Shown in pieces: positions 1-12,153 of a stretch of 64,000 nucleotides of DNA (position 1 is the stretch's first letter; every line of letters starts with the position of its first letter). Origin of the DNA: Daldinia sp. FL1419 (lineage: Eukaryota; Ascomycota; Sordariomycetes; Xylariales; Hypoxylaceae); contig MU623483.1 in NCBI GenBank assembly GCA_025201765.1, positions 22,675 through 86,674 on the forward strand, written 5' to 3'. The translations under genes and the position numbers were made by a program. Under the pieces are notes generated by a model. That model ran no database searches, was not told the DNA's origin, and saw only the letters and a program-made list of their open reading frames with translations.

Positions 1-362
1 GTTCCGCGCCGTAATACTCATGCCCCTTCGCCGCCTGCCGCCGGTCTTCCGGCTGGTATGCTCTAAAATTTTGGTTGAATAATTTCTATTATCAACTGCC
101 GGGGGCTGGATGGGATCCCCATAGGTCTGCTTGTTTTCAATAGAGGTATTCGCCTTGGGTTTTATTTTAGGTATCTGTGATTCTCGTAGGGTGCCCCAAT
201 ATGGATGGTCCTCGTTGAACTCGGAGACTTGCATTAACGAATACTGTTTACCACAACTCGCAGATTCTCCCGTTTCGCGCGAGGGGAGACGTCTGCTGAC
301 CCGGACGCCATTTTTCTTGCGGCTAATCCTGCGTTGCCGTGGACGTTCTCCAAACAAAGGGT
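1..362. other. Window edge, no gene recognised
   Basis: Mixed-composition sequence with only short overlapping open frames on both strands. I see no domain, RNA gene or repeat. It could hold the 3' UTR of the gene at 363-879. Confidence 0.4.
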
Positions 363-879
363 CTAAAAATGGGGGCTGAAATAATGCTTCGGTGGCCTGT
401 TGGGAGAGTTGGTTATTTGGGATTGCCGCTGGGTGAGTGATTTTCGGTCGGCGACGTGGACTCCCCTTCTAAGGTAAACTGAGTTTAGCCATCGTCGGTA
501 TTCCAAGAGGGATTCCCAAAAACTCTTAAAGGTATGTATGTTATGGAAAGGGTGTATTGACTGGCTACATGTTTTAAGCAAAAGTTTGACAAAAACAAAA
601 ACAAAAAAACCTCGGGGTCATTCCTGGCTTTCGCTCTTCGAAGATGCTATGCCGGACCATATCAAGCAGTTCCTGCTCATCGAAAATAGGTCGATGGTTC
701 CACGAATCAGTGTTCAAGGTTTGCACTTGTAAAGGCACTCCCGTATAATAACGGGCTGTAGCTTCCCGTGTGCTTGAGATCTGCACGGCTGGAATGAACT
801 GTCTATTTAGAATCCCGAAATCCAGAAGGTCAAGAGTAGAAGCGTAGGGGACGTTGATGATGCGTATAACTAGGCTCAT
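363..879 (-). CDS. Hypothetical protein, two exons
   Basis: Two open frames join cleanly: exon 1 879-611 and exon 2 564-363, around a 46-bp intron whose donor lies at ACCCCGAG|GT and whose acceptor is TGTAG. The joined frame encodes about 156 aa and ends in TAG. The codon phase (2+1) fits and both exons look coding (for example YYTGVPLQVQTL and FWESLLEYRRWL). The intron contains a T-rich run. I do not recognise a domain, signal peptide or membrane segment. The ATG at 879 may be internal, with further exons upstream toward 1,100. The exon join is inferred from reading frame only. Confidence 0.4.
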
Positions 880-1653
880 CTAATATCTTTTATACCGGGC
901 GCCGAATACATCTCTAACTGACGATGTCCCTTGCGTAAGAGGAATTCGATGACGGAAAAATCTCTCTTATCAACCTTGATGTTTTTCTGGAATTCAGACC
1001 TAGAATACGCCTTAGTATTTAGAACATAATCGGGCGTACTTGAGATATATCATTATATAGGTACCTAATAAACGATTCAAAATGTGGCCGCGTTGCCTAT
1101 AACCATCTGTTAGTTCTAATAACATCGCGGACGCTGAGTGCGACTACACGAACCACCGGCTTCTTGCGGCTCTCACGGAGACATTTGCGATAGAGTGATA
1201 ACACGTCCTTTTGTAGACCAGAAAGACGCATATTGGGTGGTTATTATGAGAAGGGTTGAAACTAACTAAGAGGGAAAGGATATGAAAAGACACAGAAATA
1301 TACGTAACATTGGTTATGTGAAAGTCTCGGACATCATCATCATCAATTCCGTTGCGACGATGTGGATCATTATCGTCCTCCATTGATTCATAATAACTAA
1401 TAAAAGCATAATCAAATTTCCAAAATCAGAGTATTCGTTTATCGAATAGTCGAGTGCCTCAAAATAACGAGATTCTATTGTTCTGATCGTCTAAAACTTG
1501 GATGGAATTCCCAGCGAAGAGAGTCTTGGTCTAAATATGTACATTTTGGCAACGGAGCTTAGATGTTTTACACGATCCTCTATAAACCGACCTTGAAAGG
1601 CAGGCGAGAGACAGTGAAATCGCCCAATGATCCCTACAGCATGACGAGCGGCC
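880..1653. other. Intergenic, nothing recognised
   Basis: AT-rich sequence with short unconvincing frames. The 79-codon frame at 1144-1383 (-) has no recognisable features. Confidence 0.4.
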
Positions 1654-1827
1654 TCATCGGTTTCGAAAGTAAGCTCTGATTCCCTGTATAGCGACCCAAC
1701 CGGCGACAACGACCGTCACTATGATGCGCAACTCTCGCACCGCAGCCGCAGTAGTCGGGTCAAGGCGGATCGTGTGCACGTGGTTGATGGCACCCGCGTG
1801 CTGTGCAGCAAGGGAGAAGGATTCCAT
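1654..1827 (-). CDS. Small ORF (57 aa) with one predicted membrane helix
   Basis: An ATG at 1827 opens a 57-codon frame ending in TGA at 1656-1654. The middle-to-end part carries a hydrophobic stretch (IIVTVVVAGWVAIQGI) followed by an Arg-rich tail (RAYFRNR), so it would be a single-pass tail-positive micropeptide if translated. The coding part is visibly more GC-rich than its flanks. A purine-rich AAGGAGG element lies 5 nt before the ATG, which resembles a bacterial ribosome site and is unusual in a fungal context. I do not recognise the protein. It may be chance, a transferred fragment or the remnant of a larger gene. Confidence 0.25.
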   Translation of the reverse strand: MESFSLAAQHAGAINHVHTIRLDPTTAAAVRELRIIVTVVVAGWVAIQGIRAYFRNR

Positions 1828-2786
1828 ATTTTCCTCCTTAGGTGTACCCCTCGAGTTACTCGAACCTGTTCGTTGCAGGCCGTGTTGAGTGATGCCGGCT
1901 TATTCGATAATTAAGGCGTAAGATCGATTAATAATAAAACATTGATTTGGATGGCGAGCCATGAAACGACAGACTTATACAATTGTTCTAGAAAAGAGTT
2001 GCTAATGTTCAGCTGTCGAACGCCGGTGAAGCCGAAAGGTCTATGATTTCCCGCTGTAGTTGACAGGGTAGAAAATTATTTAATTAGAATTATCTAGCGA
2101 CACAGTACGAAGTTTTGTGGATTCGTTTCTCTCTCTTTAAGCTTCAGCATCCTACGAGAAGTCTGAACCTCGTGTGAGAAGAAACTTAGTAGAAAAGTCT
2201 AACGAATACGATAGCCTATACCTACCTAATTATCCTCACAGAGGAAGAAACAAGTACGATGGTGGAATTATTATTTGCATAGATCAAGAACAGCTCAACA
2301 GGGCATCATACTGTCCTACTTCATGATCTAACTAAGGGAGTGGTTTAACCCGGAAACATAGCACACCATTTTCAAGATCCAAGAACTGCACTCGTCGATA
2401 GCATCATTTCATTTTTAGCTACCTATTCCGAACTTCCCACCCGCCGGATGAGGAGGCTGCAAAGGCATACATTCATGCCATTGTACACTAACCTATATAT
2501 TGTACCTATATATATAAAATAAAAAATAAAATAAAAACTCCCATTGCCCCGAACCCAATCCCCACCGTCGGAGAGGAGCAACGATGCATGCAAATTCGCT
2601 AAGTGAGGGTATCGAGCATGCAAAAGAAGCCGCGTCTCGCCCATGCAAACAACAACAACAGCGACGACGGTAAACGGCACTCATTAATAAATCTTATGAC
2701 GTCGCTAGAATCCCACCCAGCCGACCACGGCTGCAACATGAGAAATTTCGCACACGCAAGCGCGCATTCGTTCGCTTCCGTTTAAA
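1828..2786. other. Intergenic, downstream of the sugar transporter
   Basis: No gene supported. There is an AT-only stretch around 2497-2537 and a GC-rich patch at 2540-2720. The rest is unremarkable and probably includes the 3' UTR of the transporter. Confidence 0.4.
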
Positions 2787-4633
2787 TTACACCTTTTGGG
2801 GGACGTCGTGGGTCTCGATCGCCACCTCCTTCTCGACTTGCTCCAGGTTCAAGTGCGCCACAGCCGCGTCCTCGCCGTCGATAACCTTGGCCAGCTCCTC
2901 GAGCGTGGGGCCCTTGGTCTCGACGTACATGAAGTACACGAAAGCGAGCTCGCAGAAGATCCAGCAGGTGTAAATAACGTACAGCTTCCACGAGTGGTCG
3001 AGGCCGAAAGCCTGGAAGGCGACGGGGTTGGCGTAGACGTTCAGGCACAAGGCGGCCTGGATCATGATGTTCAGGACCATGAGACCCTTGGCGCGCAGCT
3101 TGTAGGGCAGGATTTCGATCGCGTAACCGACGAGGAGGCCGGACCACGCGAACGAGTAGAAGAAGCTGAAGAGCCAGATGAAGAAGATCATGGCGTAGTT
3201 GGCGCCTGGAGATCGGTGCTCGCCGTAGAGGCCCGCGCATAGCGTCCAGAAGATGAAGACGAGGAACATGCCGCCGGTCGAGGTGAGGAACATCGGTCGA
3301 CGGCCCCAGCGGTCTACGAGCGTGGCCATGGTAACTGACACAATAAGGGATAGGATCATTTGACCACCGGAGAGCTAGAGTATATTAGGTTAGAACCGGG
3401 TTTTTTTTTTGGATTTTTTTTTCTCCTTTTCGATTAGGGTCTAGAAAACTTACACCGAACTTGGAGTTGGAGTCCGAAACACCGGCCTGGTCGTAGAGGG
3501 TACTAGCAAAGTTGGAAATGATAGCGTTGCCGGACCATTGCGAGAAGAGACCCAAAGACAGGAGAACGGCCAGACGGTAACGGTTTCCCTTGGTCCTGAA
3601 GAAATCGGCGTAGCTGCTGTTAGCCTTGCTTTCCATCTCGAGCTTGATCGTCTCCCTGATCTCGCGGTACTCGAACTGGACGGTCGGGTGCTGTGCGTTG
3701 CCGTTGGCGTGGTACTTGGCGAGGATGGCGAGGGCCTGGTCGTGCTTGTCCTTGGCCATGAGGTATCGGGGGGACTCGGGGATCCACCAGATGAAGGTGA
3801 TCTGGATGACGGAGGGCAGGGCCTGCAGGATGGCGGGGATACGCCACGACCAGTCGTTCTGGATGTAGTTGGTGCCGAACGAGAGCCATGTAACGACTAC
3901 AAAGGGGTTAGCAACTCGCGCTCTTCGTAGGGCTTCGACGGTCTAGACGTACCAATAGCGCCGACGTTCCATAGACAGTTGTAAACAGCGGTGAGGCGAC
4001 CGCGGTGCTGGGGGTGCGAAATCTCTGTTAGCAGCATCGGAGAGGCGATTTGAGCTAAACTGTTTCCGAATCCCATCATGACACGACCGCCCATGAAGGA
4101 GTTGATGTTCTGCGCGGTTCCCTGGAGAACGGCACCAACGATCATGATGATACAACCGACAATGATGGGCATTTTTCGGCCAAAGTTATCAGCTATTAAA
4201 GGACTATTATAACACATCAGCACACGCCATTTCGGGTCTCCGCGACCCCGGAGAAGGTAACCGGGACTTACACCAGGGGAATCGAGCCCAAGCTACCAAT
4301 CTGGTATAACGCAGCCAGAAGACCGAGTTGGGATCCTTGCGGGTTGTTGAAGAAAGCCTTCCACTTGTCGAACACTTGCACCGAGTTGAAGAACGAACTG
4401 CAGATCCGTTAGTTGCCGTATTTCGTGATATCTAAGAAAGGTGCTGCGTATAAGCCATACCCGTCGTAACCAGTAGTCGCCGAAGCAACGCAGAGTACGA
4501 AGCAGTAGAAATACAACTTCCTCAAGCCGGGGTCCTTCATCCATTCTACCCTCTCGAAGGCCGGGGCCTCCTCCTGCGCGTGCGCGATCTCATCCTTTCG
4601 CGGCGCCTTCTGCGCGATGACGCCGATCGCCAT
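2787..4633 (-). CDS. MFS sugar transporter (hexose/lactose permease type)
   Basis: Likely a plasma-membrane proton/sugar symporter of the fungal sugar porter family. Five exons join in phase: 4633-4461, 4397-4272, 4203-3953, 3896-3454 and 3374-2787, giving 526 aa, a normal length for the family. Visible signatures in order are the first-helix GYDG, DNFGRKMP in the loop 2-3 position, GRVMMGFGN and HRGRL in helices 4-5, PESPRYLM before the central loop, and DRWGRRPMF in the second half. The C-terminal ETKGPTLEEL is the PETKG-type signature. The MMGFGNSLAQIASPMLLTEI stretch is typical of lactose/cellobiose/hexose permeases, but the substrate cannot be fixed. An in-frame ATG further upstream (4717) exists. 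I chose 4633 because it gives the usual short cytosolic N-terminus, but an extra 5' exon is possible. Confidence 0.9.
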
Positions 4634-7600
4634 TATGCCGGGCTGGTCGCAAGGATTCTTTTCACACTGCTTATTGGCGACGGTGTCGAGGGTACTGCAA
4701 CCTAAGGGGGAAGACACCTAGTCCTCCTCTCCGGTGAGTTAGGTTGAGGCTTACTTAAAAGCTTGGTCTCTTGGGGTTGGGAGGGTAGAGACGTAAATAG
4801 TCTACAACGACGAGGTTGGCATCGAAACAAAGCTCGATGGGAACGGAGGACCAGATACAATTATATGATCCATGGGAAAGACCAGGGGCCGTAGCAAGGG
4901 TGCCCGTCTACATTAGGACGGGCGAGCGGACCGGTAGAGGAACTCACTTGGACGGATTGCACCTAGCCCGTAGCCAGCCCATCTCACTTCCTGAACGCGA
5001 GATCTGGAATTGGGGAACCTTTCTCATGGTGAGTTAACTTACATGTGTGAGTGGGTTGCGGGTCTTCTTCCTTACCCCATTGCCCGCCCCCCAATGCCCC
5101 TAGTCTCCTCCCCCCGTGGCGCCATGGCCCATGGGGAATTTGGGACGAAGGCAAGTAAACGGACCGGGATGTGGGTTACTAGGGGCACCCGCTGGCCTTA
5201 GGGTACCGAAACAGACAGAGGGAAGAGAAGAGAAAAAAAGAAAAAAAATTGCATTTCGGTTAATGATCTTAATTCTGGATGCGCCGAGCACGAAGCGATC
5301 TGGGTCCCGGCCGAGCTACAACGCCACCCACGAATAATCGTGTCAACAACGACATCCTGTTTGGTATATCTTGCAGATGCCTCTCTATATTGCCCGGTAG
5401 TACATTCTGTATGTTCGCATCCATAATAGGGCGTATCGTCTTTGTCATAGAGTCTTTTCTCGTGCTACGTACCGTTTCGGTAGCAGTAGATCTTCTACCG
5501 TGCCTGGGATAATTCTGCGGGAGGGTAGCTCTCGCCGGTGTATCGACCGGCACGCCCATGTCACGATTTGATATGATGAGCAGTTAGCAGTTAGCGTTTC
5601 CCGGGGGGCCCCAGAAGCGCTGGAACTCTTCGAGAACGCATAACAACACATTATTTGTATACCCTACCTGACTGCGCACTATGTAGTGTACTATGTCGGA
5701 GGCCACTTACACACCTACCCAGGTGCATTACCTGTCCTATACATAGTACCGCATAGCATAGCATAGTACCAAACTACGGCAATCGTAGATGCCGTGTGAT
5801 GAGTTTCCCTCAGCGAGAAGCAGCACGATGCGAGTTGTCTTTGGTTGGATATAATCGATTTGCGGGGAAATACTCGACCAGTAACACCGATATCCTGGAC
5901 CTGATCCCACCGCGGGACGTGAGTAAGGAAACTTGGTTGCTTGGGTTGTGTAAGTTGGGCCTATGCCAAATTCATTCGCGTAGTGTTTTCCTATTATTCC
6001 TCCTATTGGTGGCAATTGGGTGGCATTCTTAGATGGGTGTAGCTATTATTTCTAGCGACATGATAGCGACATGATGGCGACAACACCATTATAGACAACA
6101 CCTTCTGTTTCATGATGGTCGAACCCCGGCCTTCTTGAGATTGTCCCCTACTGCGGATTCATTAACGACCTGGTATCCCGAGCTCCGTGGGACTCTGATC
6201 GTCTATTCTGATTCTAGCCTAGACTGAGTGGTTCCATGGTGTCGGAGACGGCCTAGAATATAATACCTCGACTTGTGTATTAGGCAGAATAATTTAGACT
6301 GCGGTTCATGCACGTCAGAATCGGTAGGAGAGCTTTTACGCGTGGGATAGTATGAATGCCAAAGCTTTGAGTCCCTTGTTAGGACGGTGCAAGGACATCG
6401 AGTCCCCCCTTGTCGACGTTGGAGCCAGATGAAGGATACTGGAATCGGATTGTCGTTGAATTTTTCTACATAGGCCCCCCAAAGTCACAGCCTTGGCTAG
6501 AATAGATTGAACCTCTCGCTTATATGGGCAAATAGAGGTTGCACCGCATTGAAGCAACGCGAGTTTTTGGTTACAATTAAGCATCCCTATTACCATACGC
6601 GTATATATAATTACTTACCCCCTATATATATATCAATTACATATGTATGTTCATGTGGCTAACAAGAACTGGCCACTGAGATCCCTTATACGTAAAAACT
6701 CTTCGCCATCAGAGGAATCCATTATTCAGAGCTTGCTTCTCATCCAAAGAAAACAGATTCGTACTGTTGGGATAGTGCTATATCTGACCCGGACTGTCTC
6801 GTGGCGGTCGTAGCAGAATTAAATTAACAAATCTTGGCATTCCGCCCCTCCCCTTCCATCTCCATACTCCATTCTCCAATGGGACCCTTCTTCTCTCTTC
6901 TCCAAACCGTCTTCGTCCATCTTTGGACCTTTGGAAGCTTACGACATGCCCTATTGGGTAGTTTGCTAAAAAGAGCTAATTGTCCCCTCCATCCAACTGC
7001 CTATATGGTATTTTGGAGAAAGCTTGTGTTGACTTTTCTTTACTGTATAATATATCCTTCCCTCCATACACACATACACACGCATACACACATACACACA
7101 CACACAATTACACACAAATTACACAAGTTATTCGATAGCCTCAGACGGGAATTGGAAGGAATAACCAAGAGATTAGACATGGCAAGGGTTTTCCGGAATA
7201 GTAATCAGCTTAGACCAGGTCAGGCGCTCAGCTGTCAGAGAGCAGACATCTCGCTTTCGGGATAACGTCCCGCGAAGCCGGACAATTGGAGAAGTCGAGT
7301 TGAGCAAATCAGTTCGCAGTCCTTTTTCGAGCCTCACGTACGAATACAGCTCTAGTGGCTAACGTCCTTAGCAAGCAAGCCACATGGCACTTCTGTTACG
7401 GCTTATTATCCTAATTGGGATATCGTGAAGTCCTGGGTAAGGCGTCTAAGTCTATAGACGGGTTCTAACCAGCTTGCTAGGCCCTATTTGCTACTGTCGT
7501 CATTGATTTTCAACCGGTATAGGACGAAGTTTGTTTAGATGCGGTGTAAGTGATCTCCTGTTATACCTCGGCGTATCGGTTCCACCACTGCAGCCAGTGA

Positions 7601-9781
7601 TGCAACTACATAGGCGCCGGATTTCGAACAAGCTGCAGATCCTCGTGAGTTGTTACCAGCAGTAGTAGAGCGTCTCTAGTTTGCCCCGGATCTGGGGAAT
7701 AGAGACGCTAACTTGTAGAGGTTGTCCCGTGGGAGCCCCGGATTTCTCGAAGGAATGGCGTTGTCGGACCGCTGTCACGACTCACGAGAAGATCAAACCA
7801 CGACGAGTTTGGCCGATGGCTTCAGAAGGAGCTGTTAGCGGCGTTCGCTTACGACTGACTTGCAATTGTCGAGCCACGCTGCCACGTTAGGTCATCAATA
7901 AGGCGGCGAGATTGTGCCTCTCGTACGCCGCATGAAATTGTTTTAGAGAATTAATCGCTCGATCCGATACGTTAATGCTAAGCAAGTATTATTGAAATAC
8001 TGGACCCTCAGCTGCCCGTTCTGAAATCTAGACCGGTGGATCATCGTGGGCGAGTTGAGGATGAAGACATTTAGGCTAAATGCGGCAAAAATGCCTGGTC
8101 GGCCATTTGCCGGGGCCCCATGTACAAATGGTCAAGGACCGTATTGGCGGAAGCTTCCGAGGCAACGCACGCTTTTGCCAGGGATTGCGGGATGGTGCAG
8201 TTCTGAGAACTGTGCCATGCACCAGCACATGCTACCCAGCCTAGCAGCCTCGCAAGTTAGCTCGATAAAGTTCATCTATCATAGTCAAAAGTACTCGCGG
8301 ATGAGAAAGCCGTAGAGATAGTTGGCCATTCGTTAGCGAGCGTCGACGTGGTTCTTAGTGCTCAATAGATCGGTTCGCTATCGCTCTGAATATTAGACCA
8401 AAAAACTACGTCAGGCCATCTCGACGGAAGACCGATCCTAGAGCGCTATCGTGGAAGTCACCGTTGCAAATCTACCAAAGTCTCGGCCATCGCATGTACC
8501 GCATCTACTATTTGATAATCGGGAAGGAGTTGCCATGTGGTCTCCCCTATCTTGGTATCTACAGGTCGAATATATTAACCCGGAAACCTGGGCAGGATGA
8601 ATGAGAAAGGATGGTTCATATCGAAGAGGCGCTTCTCCCCTAGGGCGCCGGATATAGGATCTAGGCCTGGGTAATAATACTCAGTTGAGAGCAGATATTG
8701 AGATGGTTGACGCAAGGGAGAGCTGAATTAAGTATTATGGCTAATTGGTCGCCTGGCATGCACTCTCTTTATTCCCATGTGTTTGCTAACGAAGTCTATT
8801 TTCGTCGGCTGCATAAATCAAGCGGCGCAATTCTCTCGGTTATGGGCTCGAACACATTCAGCCTGACAACGTCAAATATCCGTTAAGCCCAGATAGTTCC
8901 CGGTACGCGGCGACGAGTAAAAGAATGCACTCCTGTCTGGCATAATTCGCTCAGGGGGCTGCATAACTTTGGTATATCAAATGCACCGAGTAATTGTACC
9001 GAAGCCGAAGAGTGGATTCTGTCTTTATTACTCCTGTTGAACGTCAGTCAATGTATAATGCATTTTGAGGTATATCGCCTCATCCTCATGTCTACCCGAT
9101 CCGGAACGCCGGCTCGCCGCAATCCAATCGGTCCCTTAATGTACAGCGATTTTTCCGAAAAGTGATCGCCATCTTCCTTACTCCTAGTTCTATTATCTGT
9201 CTAGACTTGGAACCCGAAGCCAGCCATACAGGATCGGTATTGATCTATAGTCGACTTGCAATCGTTGGCGGGATCGGCTGCTTTTGAGAATAGCATACAT
9301 TCGTCGCGCTTCGACTTTTCGTCTTTGCAAACACAGCAGGGCTAATGCGTATACTAGTTAGTATAACCATGATACGTGAATATTGTTAAATTCATACTTT
9401 CGGCTTCGACGTTGCAAGAGCTTGGGAGCCGGGGCTCACCACAGGCTTGATCTCGGAATTAGAAACTGAAGCTACGCCAAGTTAATAAATGATATAAATC
9501 CAGAATGAATCATCTTACGCATTGAGATGCTTTGCGACGCCATTGCGACTATGTTCTGGTGTTACTCGAGTATGCAAGGAACGTAGGAATGTGCTTGACA
9601 AATTGTCGAGAACTTTTTGAGTGAATCGCAGGATGTGGTAGAATTACCAATTATTAGTGAATCCAAAAGAAAAAAAGATGGAATGGTATGACGCGATTTG
9701 TAATTGACGGCTGATTACCCTGTTACCTAGCGGCCGAGGCACAAAGATAACCGATAATACTGTCAACGTCGTTATCTAAAC
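4634..9781. other. Five-kb gene-poor region
   Basis: Only short, overlapping frames on both strands, none with a recognisable domain or a convincing exon chain. It includes a CA-rich microsatellite near 7,066-7,130 and otherwise looks like decayed non-coding DNA. It directly precedes the transposon at 9,782 and may be an old repeat-rich island. I found no transposase, rRNA or tRNA signature in it. Confidence 0.45.
7066..7130. repeat. CA microsatellite
   Basis: Imperfect (CA)n/(ACACAT)n tract. A simple repeat with no gene attached. Confidence 0.8.
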
Positions 9782-9874
9782 GCCGAGCTTTATAGCGAGC
9801 TTCGAGGTCAGCGCCTGCGCTCCACAGGTACGGAGGCCCATATGTGACACTTTGCCAAAATCAATGTTTTGGGC
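9782..9874 (+). repeat. Left terminal inverted repeat
   Basis: Pairs with 15474-15574 in inverted orientation. The best-conserved part (9833-9874) is GGAGGCC, then ATATGT, then the perfect 16-mer CTTTGCCAAAATCAAT, then TTTTG. The outer 50 bp are more diverged (shared CCGAG end and GCCTG block). Confidence 0.75.
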
Positions 9875-10064
9875 TGAAAAGGGTAATATTGTGCTTAGTG
9901 TACGCACGAGCCATATACTTTGCAATTGTACCTAGATACTTATGTATTATACGGATAAAATATAGTGGATAAGTACATATGAGGGGTATATTAGAGGCTT
10001 GTGGCTATATTCCAATCCATTTCCTTGTTACTATTCCCATTTCGTACGATATTTTGATATCAAA

Positions 10065-11958
10065 ATGGGAAGACAACTTATAGATTTCGAGCCTTATAAG
10101 GACCAGATTACTACTTGGTTCAATGAGAACCTTACTACGCAACAAATTCTATCCAATTTCCACCGAGAATACCGATGGAAACCTGCTCCTAGAACATTGA
10201 ATCGTACGTTGAGAAAATGGGGATTGCGCAAGCAACATCACATCCGAACAAATACTCTCCCCGAAGACCTTAAAGACGAAATACTATACCTATTCTTTCA
10301 ATTTCAATCAACTGATAAAAGAATATGTGAAATACTCAAAACCAAAGGTTATAACCTTTCACCACGACAATTGCAAAAGATTCGATTTGACCTTGGTTTA
10401 AAACGTCGTACGACCACACCTGAAGAGAAGCAATTACAGATCAACGCTATTCGAGCTGCTATCTTTGAAGAAACTAAGAATTCCGGGCGTATAGGCGAGC
10501 TAGGGCGGCGATATTTACATGATTATATCCGGGACAAAAATGGGAATTATTTCCCTCGGTTCGTACGAATATTATCATTTCTCATGGCAGATTTTAACAT
10601 AATATAGGGACACTTTGTACGAGATCTATAAAGAGTTCTTCCCTGACGCTGTCCACCAACGCACGTGGCGAAAACGAAGGCAAAAGGGGGAATTTATTGT
10701 GTACGGCCCGAATCAAGTTTGGAGTATTGATGGTCACGATAAACTCCTTCCTTGGGGGATCCATATATATGGTGCAATAGATGGATATTCAAGGTTCCTT
10801 GTTTGGTATCAAGTTTCGTACGCTGGAAGTACTGCTATAAGCACTTTGAAACAATATTTACGTGCCGTACGAAAATTGGGATACACGCCTCGTACGTGCC
10901 GTGCGGATAGGGGTAAAGAATTACCTCTATTATCAGCTGCACATTGGACCCTCGTACGAGCCTTCTATGAGAATTACGACGGATCTGTTGTGGAATTTGG
11001 TGACTGCTTCTATTACGGTCGTAGTATGGACAATACTAGAATTGAATTCTGGTGGGGCCAACTTCAACGTTCTTGTTTAAATCGCTGGAGGGTAAGTTAA
11101 CCTATATTCGTACGAAGCATATCAAGTATTAACATATATATATAGTCCTTATTCCATCGGATGGAAGCCGAAAGAACGTGGATTTTTGGCGACCTAGCTT
11201 GCCAAATTGCACTTCTTGCTGTTTATGTGCCAATTATAGAAAACGAGATTAAGATTTTCGTTAAATTATGGAATAACCATGATGTTCGTACGCAACGCAA
11301 CCGTGCGAACGCCTTACGAGGCCGCCCTTGGGATAATTTTTTTACCCCTAATACTGATTTTGTTTCGCAATGGGGCGCTCCCGTTGATGTTGCTATCTTG
11401 GCTGAGATTGAAGCTGCAATGGAGAACGATGATATTGATCGATTTCTTCCAGATAATACTTTGCAATGGTGCGAAGAGAAGCTTCGCGATATTGGCCTGG
11501 ATCGTACGAAAGAAGATAATCGGCAATGGCCATTCGTAGAAGCTTATAACAAGCTTCGTACGGAGATCCAAGCAGAACTTGAAAACGGTAATCCTGCAGG
11601 GTTATATTTATTAACACCTTCTGCTCGAGGTGGCTTAGCTGGAATGGAAGAGAGATTAACTAAAATCAGGAACTTCCCATCAGAAAACCAACTCAATACG
11701 GCCGTACGAGAGGCTTACGAAAGAAGAAATGGTATTGAAGAAGAATTTAATCTTTCTCAAGCACCAGAAAATGTTGAGACCATGGAACACGAAGAACTTT
11801 TGGAGCATGAGGAGATACATAGAAATAATATGGATCTTAACGATTGGCGGAATGCTAGGCAAGAGTCGTACGATATGGGTAATGATGATGAGGATAATAA
11901 TGATGATGATGATGAGAACGATACTGACAATTACATTGAAGGTGATGACGAGCTATAA
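10065..11958 (+). CDS. Integrase-like DDE transposase
   Basis: Three exons, 10065-10558, 10608-11091 and 11146-11958, join in phase to 596 aa. The N-terminal 130 aa are Lys/Arg-rich with helix-turn-helix-like repeats (LTTQQILSNF, RTLNRTLRKWGL, ICEILKTKGY), suggesting DNA binding in the manner of Clr5/HTH domains. A retroviral-integrase-type core follows: VWSIDGHDKLLPWGIHIYGAIDGYSRFLVW with the first Asp, CRADRGKE with the second, and NTRIEFWWGQL with the Glu (about 45 residues after the second Asp). The C-terminus ends in an Asp/Glu/Asn-rich tail. Both introns (49 and 54 bp) contain a TCGTACGA. This is the enzyme expected to mobilise the element. Its superfamily (IS3EU, Ginger or another integrase-related group) cannot be decided by eye. 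Confidence 0.85.
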
Positions 11959-12153
11959 TGAAGCTCGTACGATGGTTATGGTTATGATATGAATGAATTA
12001 GGGATAAGGAATAAGGGGTTAGAAATGATCGTACAACAGTCAGCAAGTAATTGATTTTTTTTTTTTTTTTTCAATTGACTTTCGTACAGACTATTTAGGT
12101 ACCTATTTATCCAAATTATTTAACTTACAAAGAAGCCCCTATTTCAAGCATAA

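Noticed and set aside
2796..3930. Long plus-strand open frames across the sugar transporter
   Set aside because: They are antisense shadows of conserved transporter exons, with low-complexity translations and no domain.
11314..11617. Minus-strand frames inside the transposase exon 3
   Set aside because: Shadows of the transposase coding strand.
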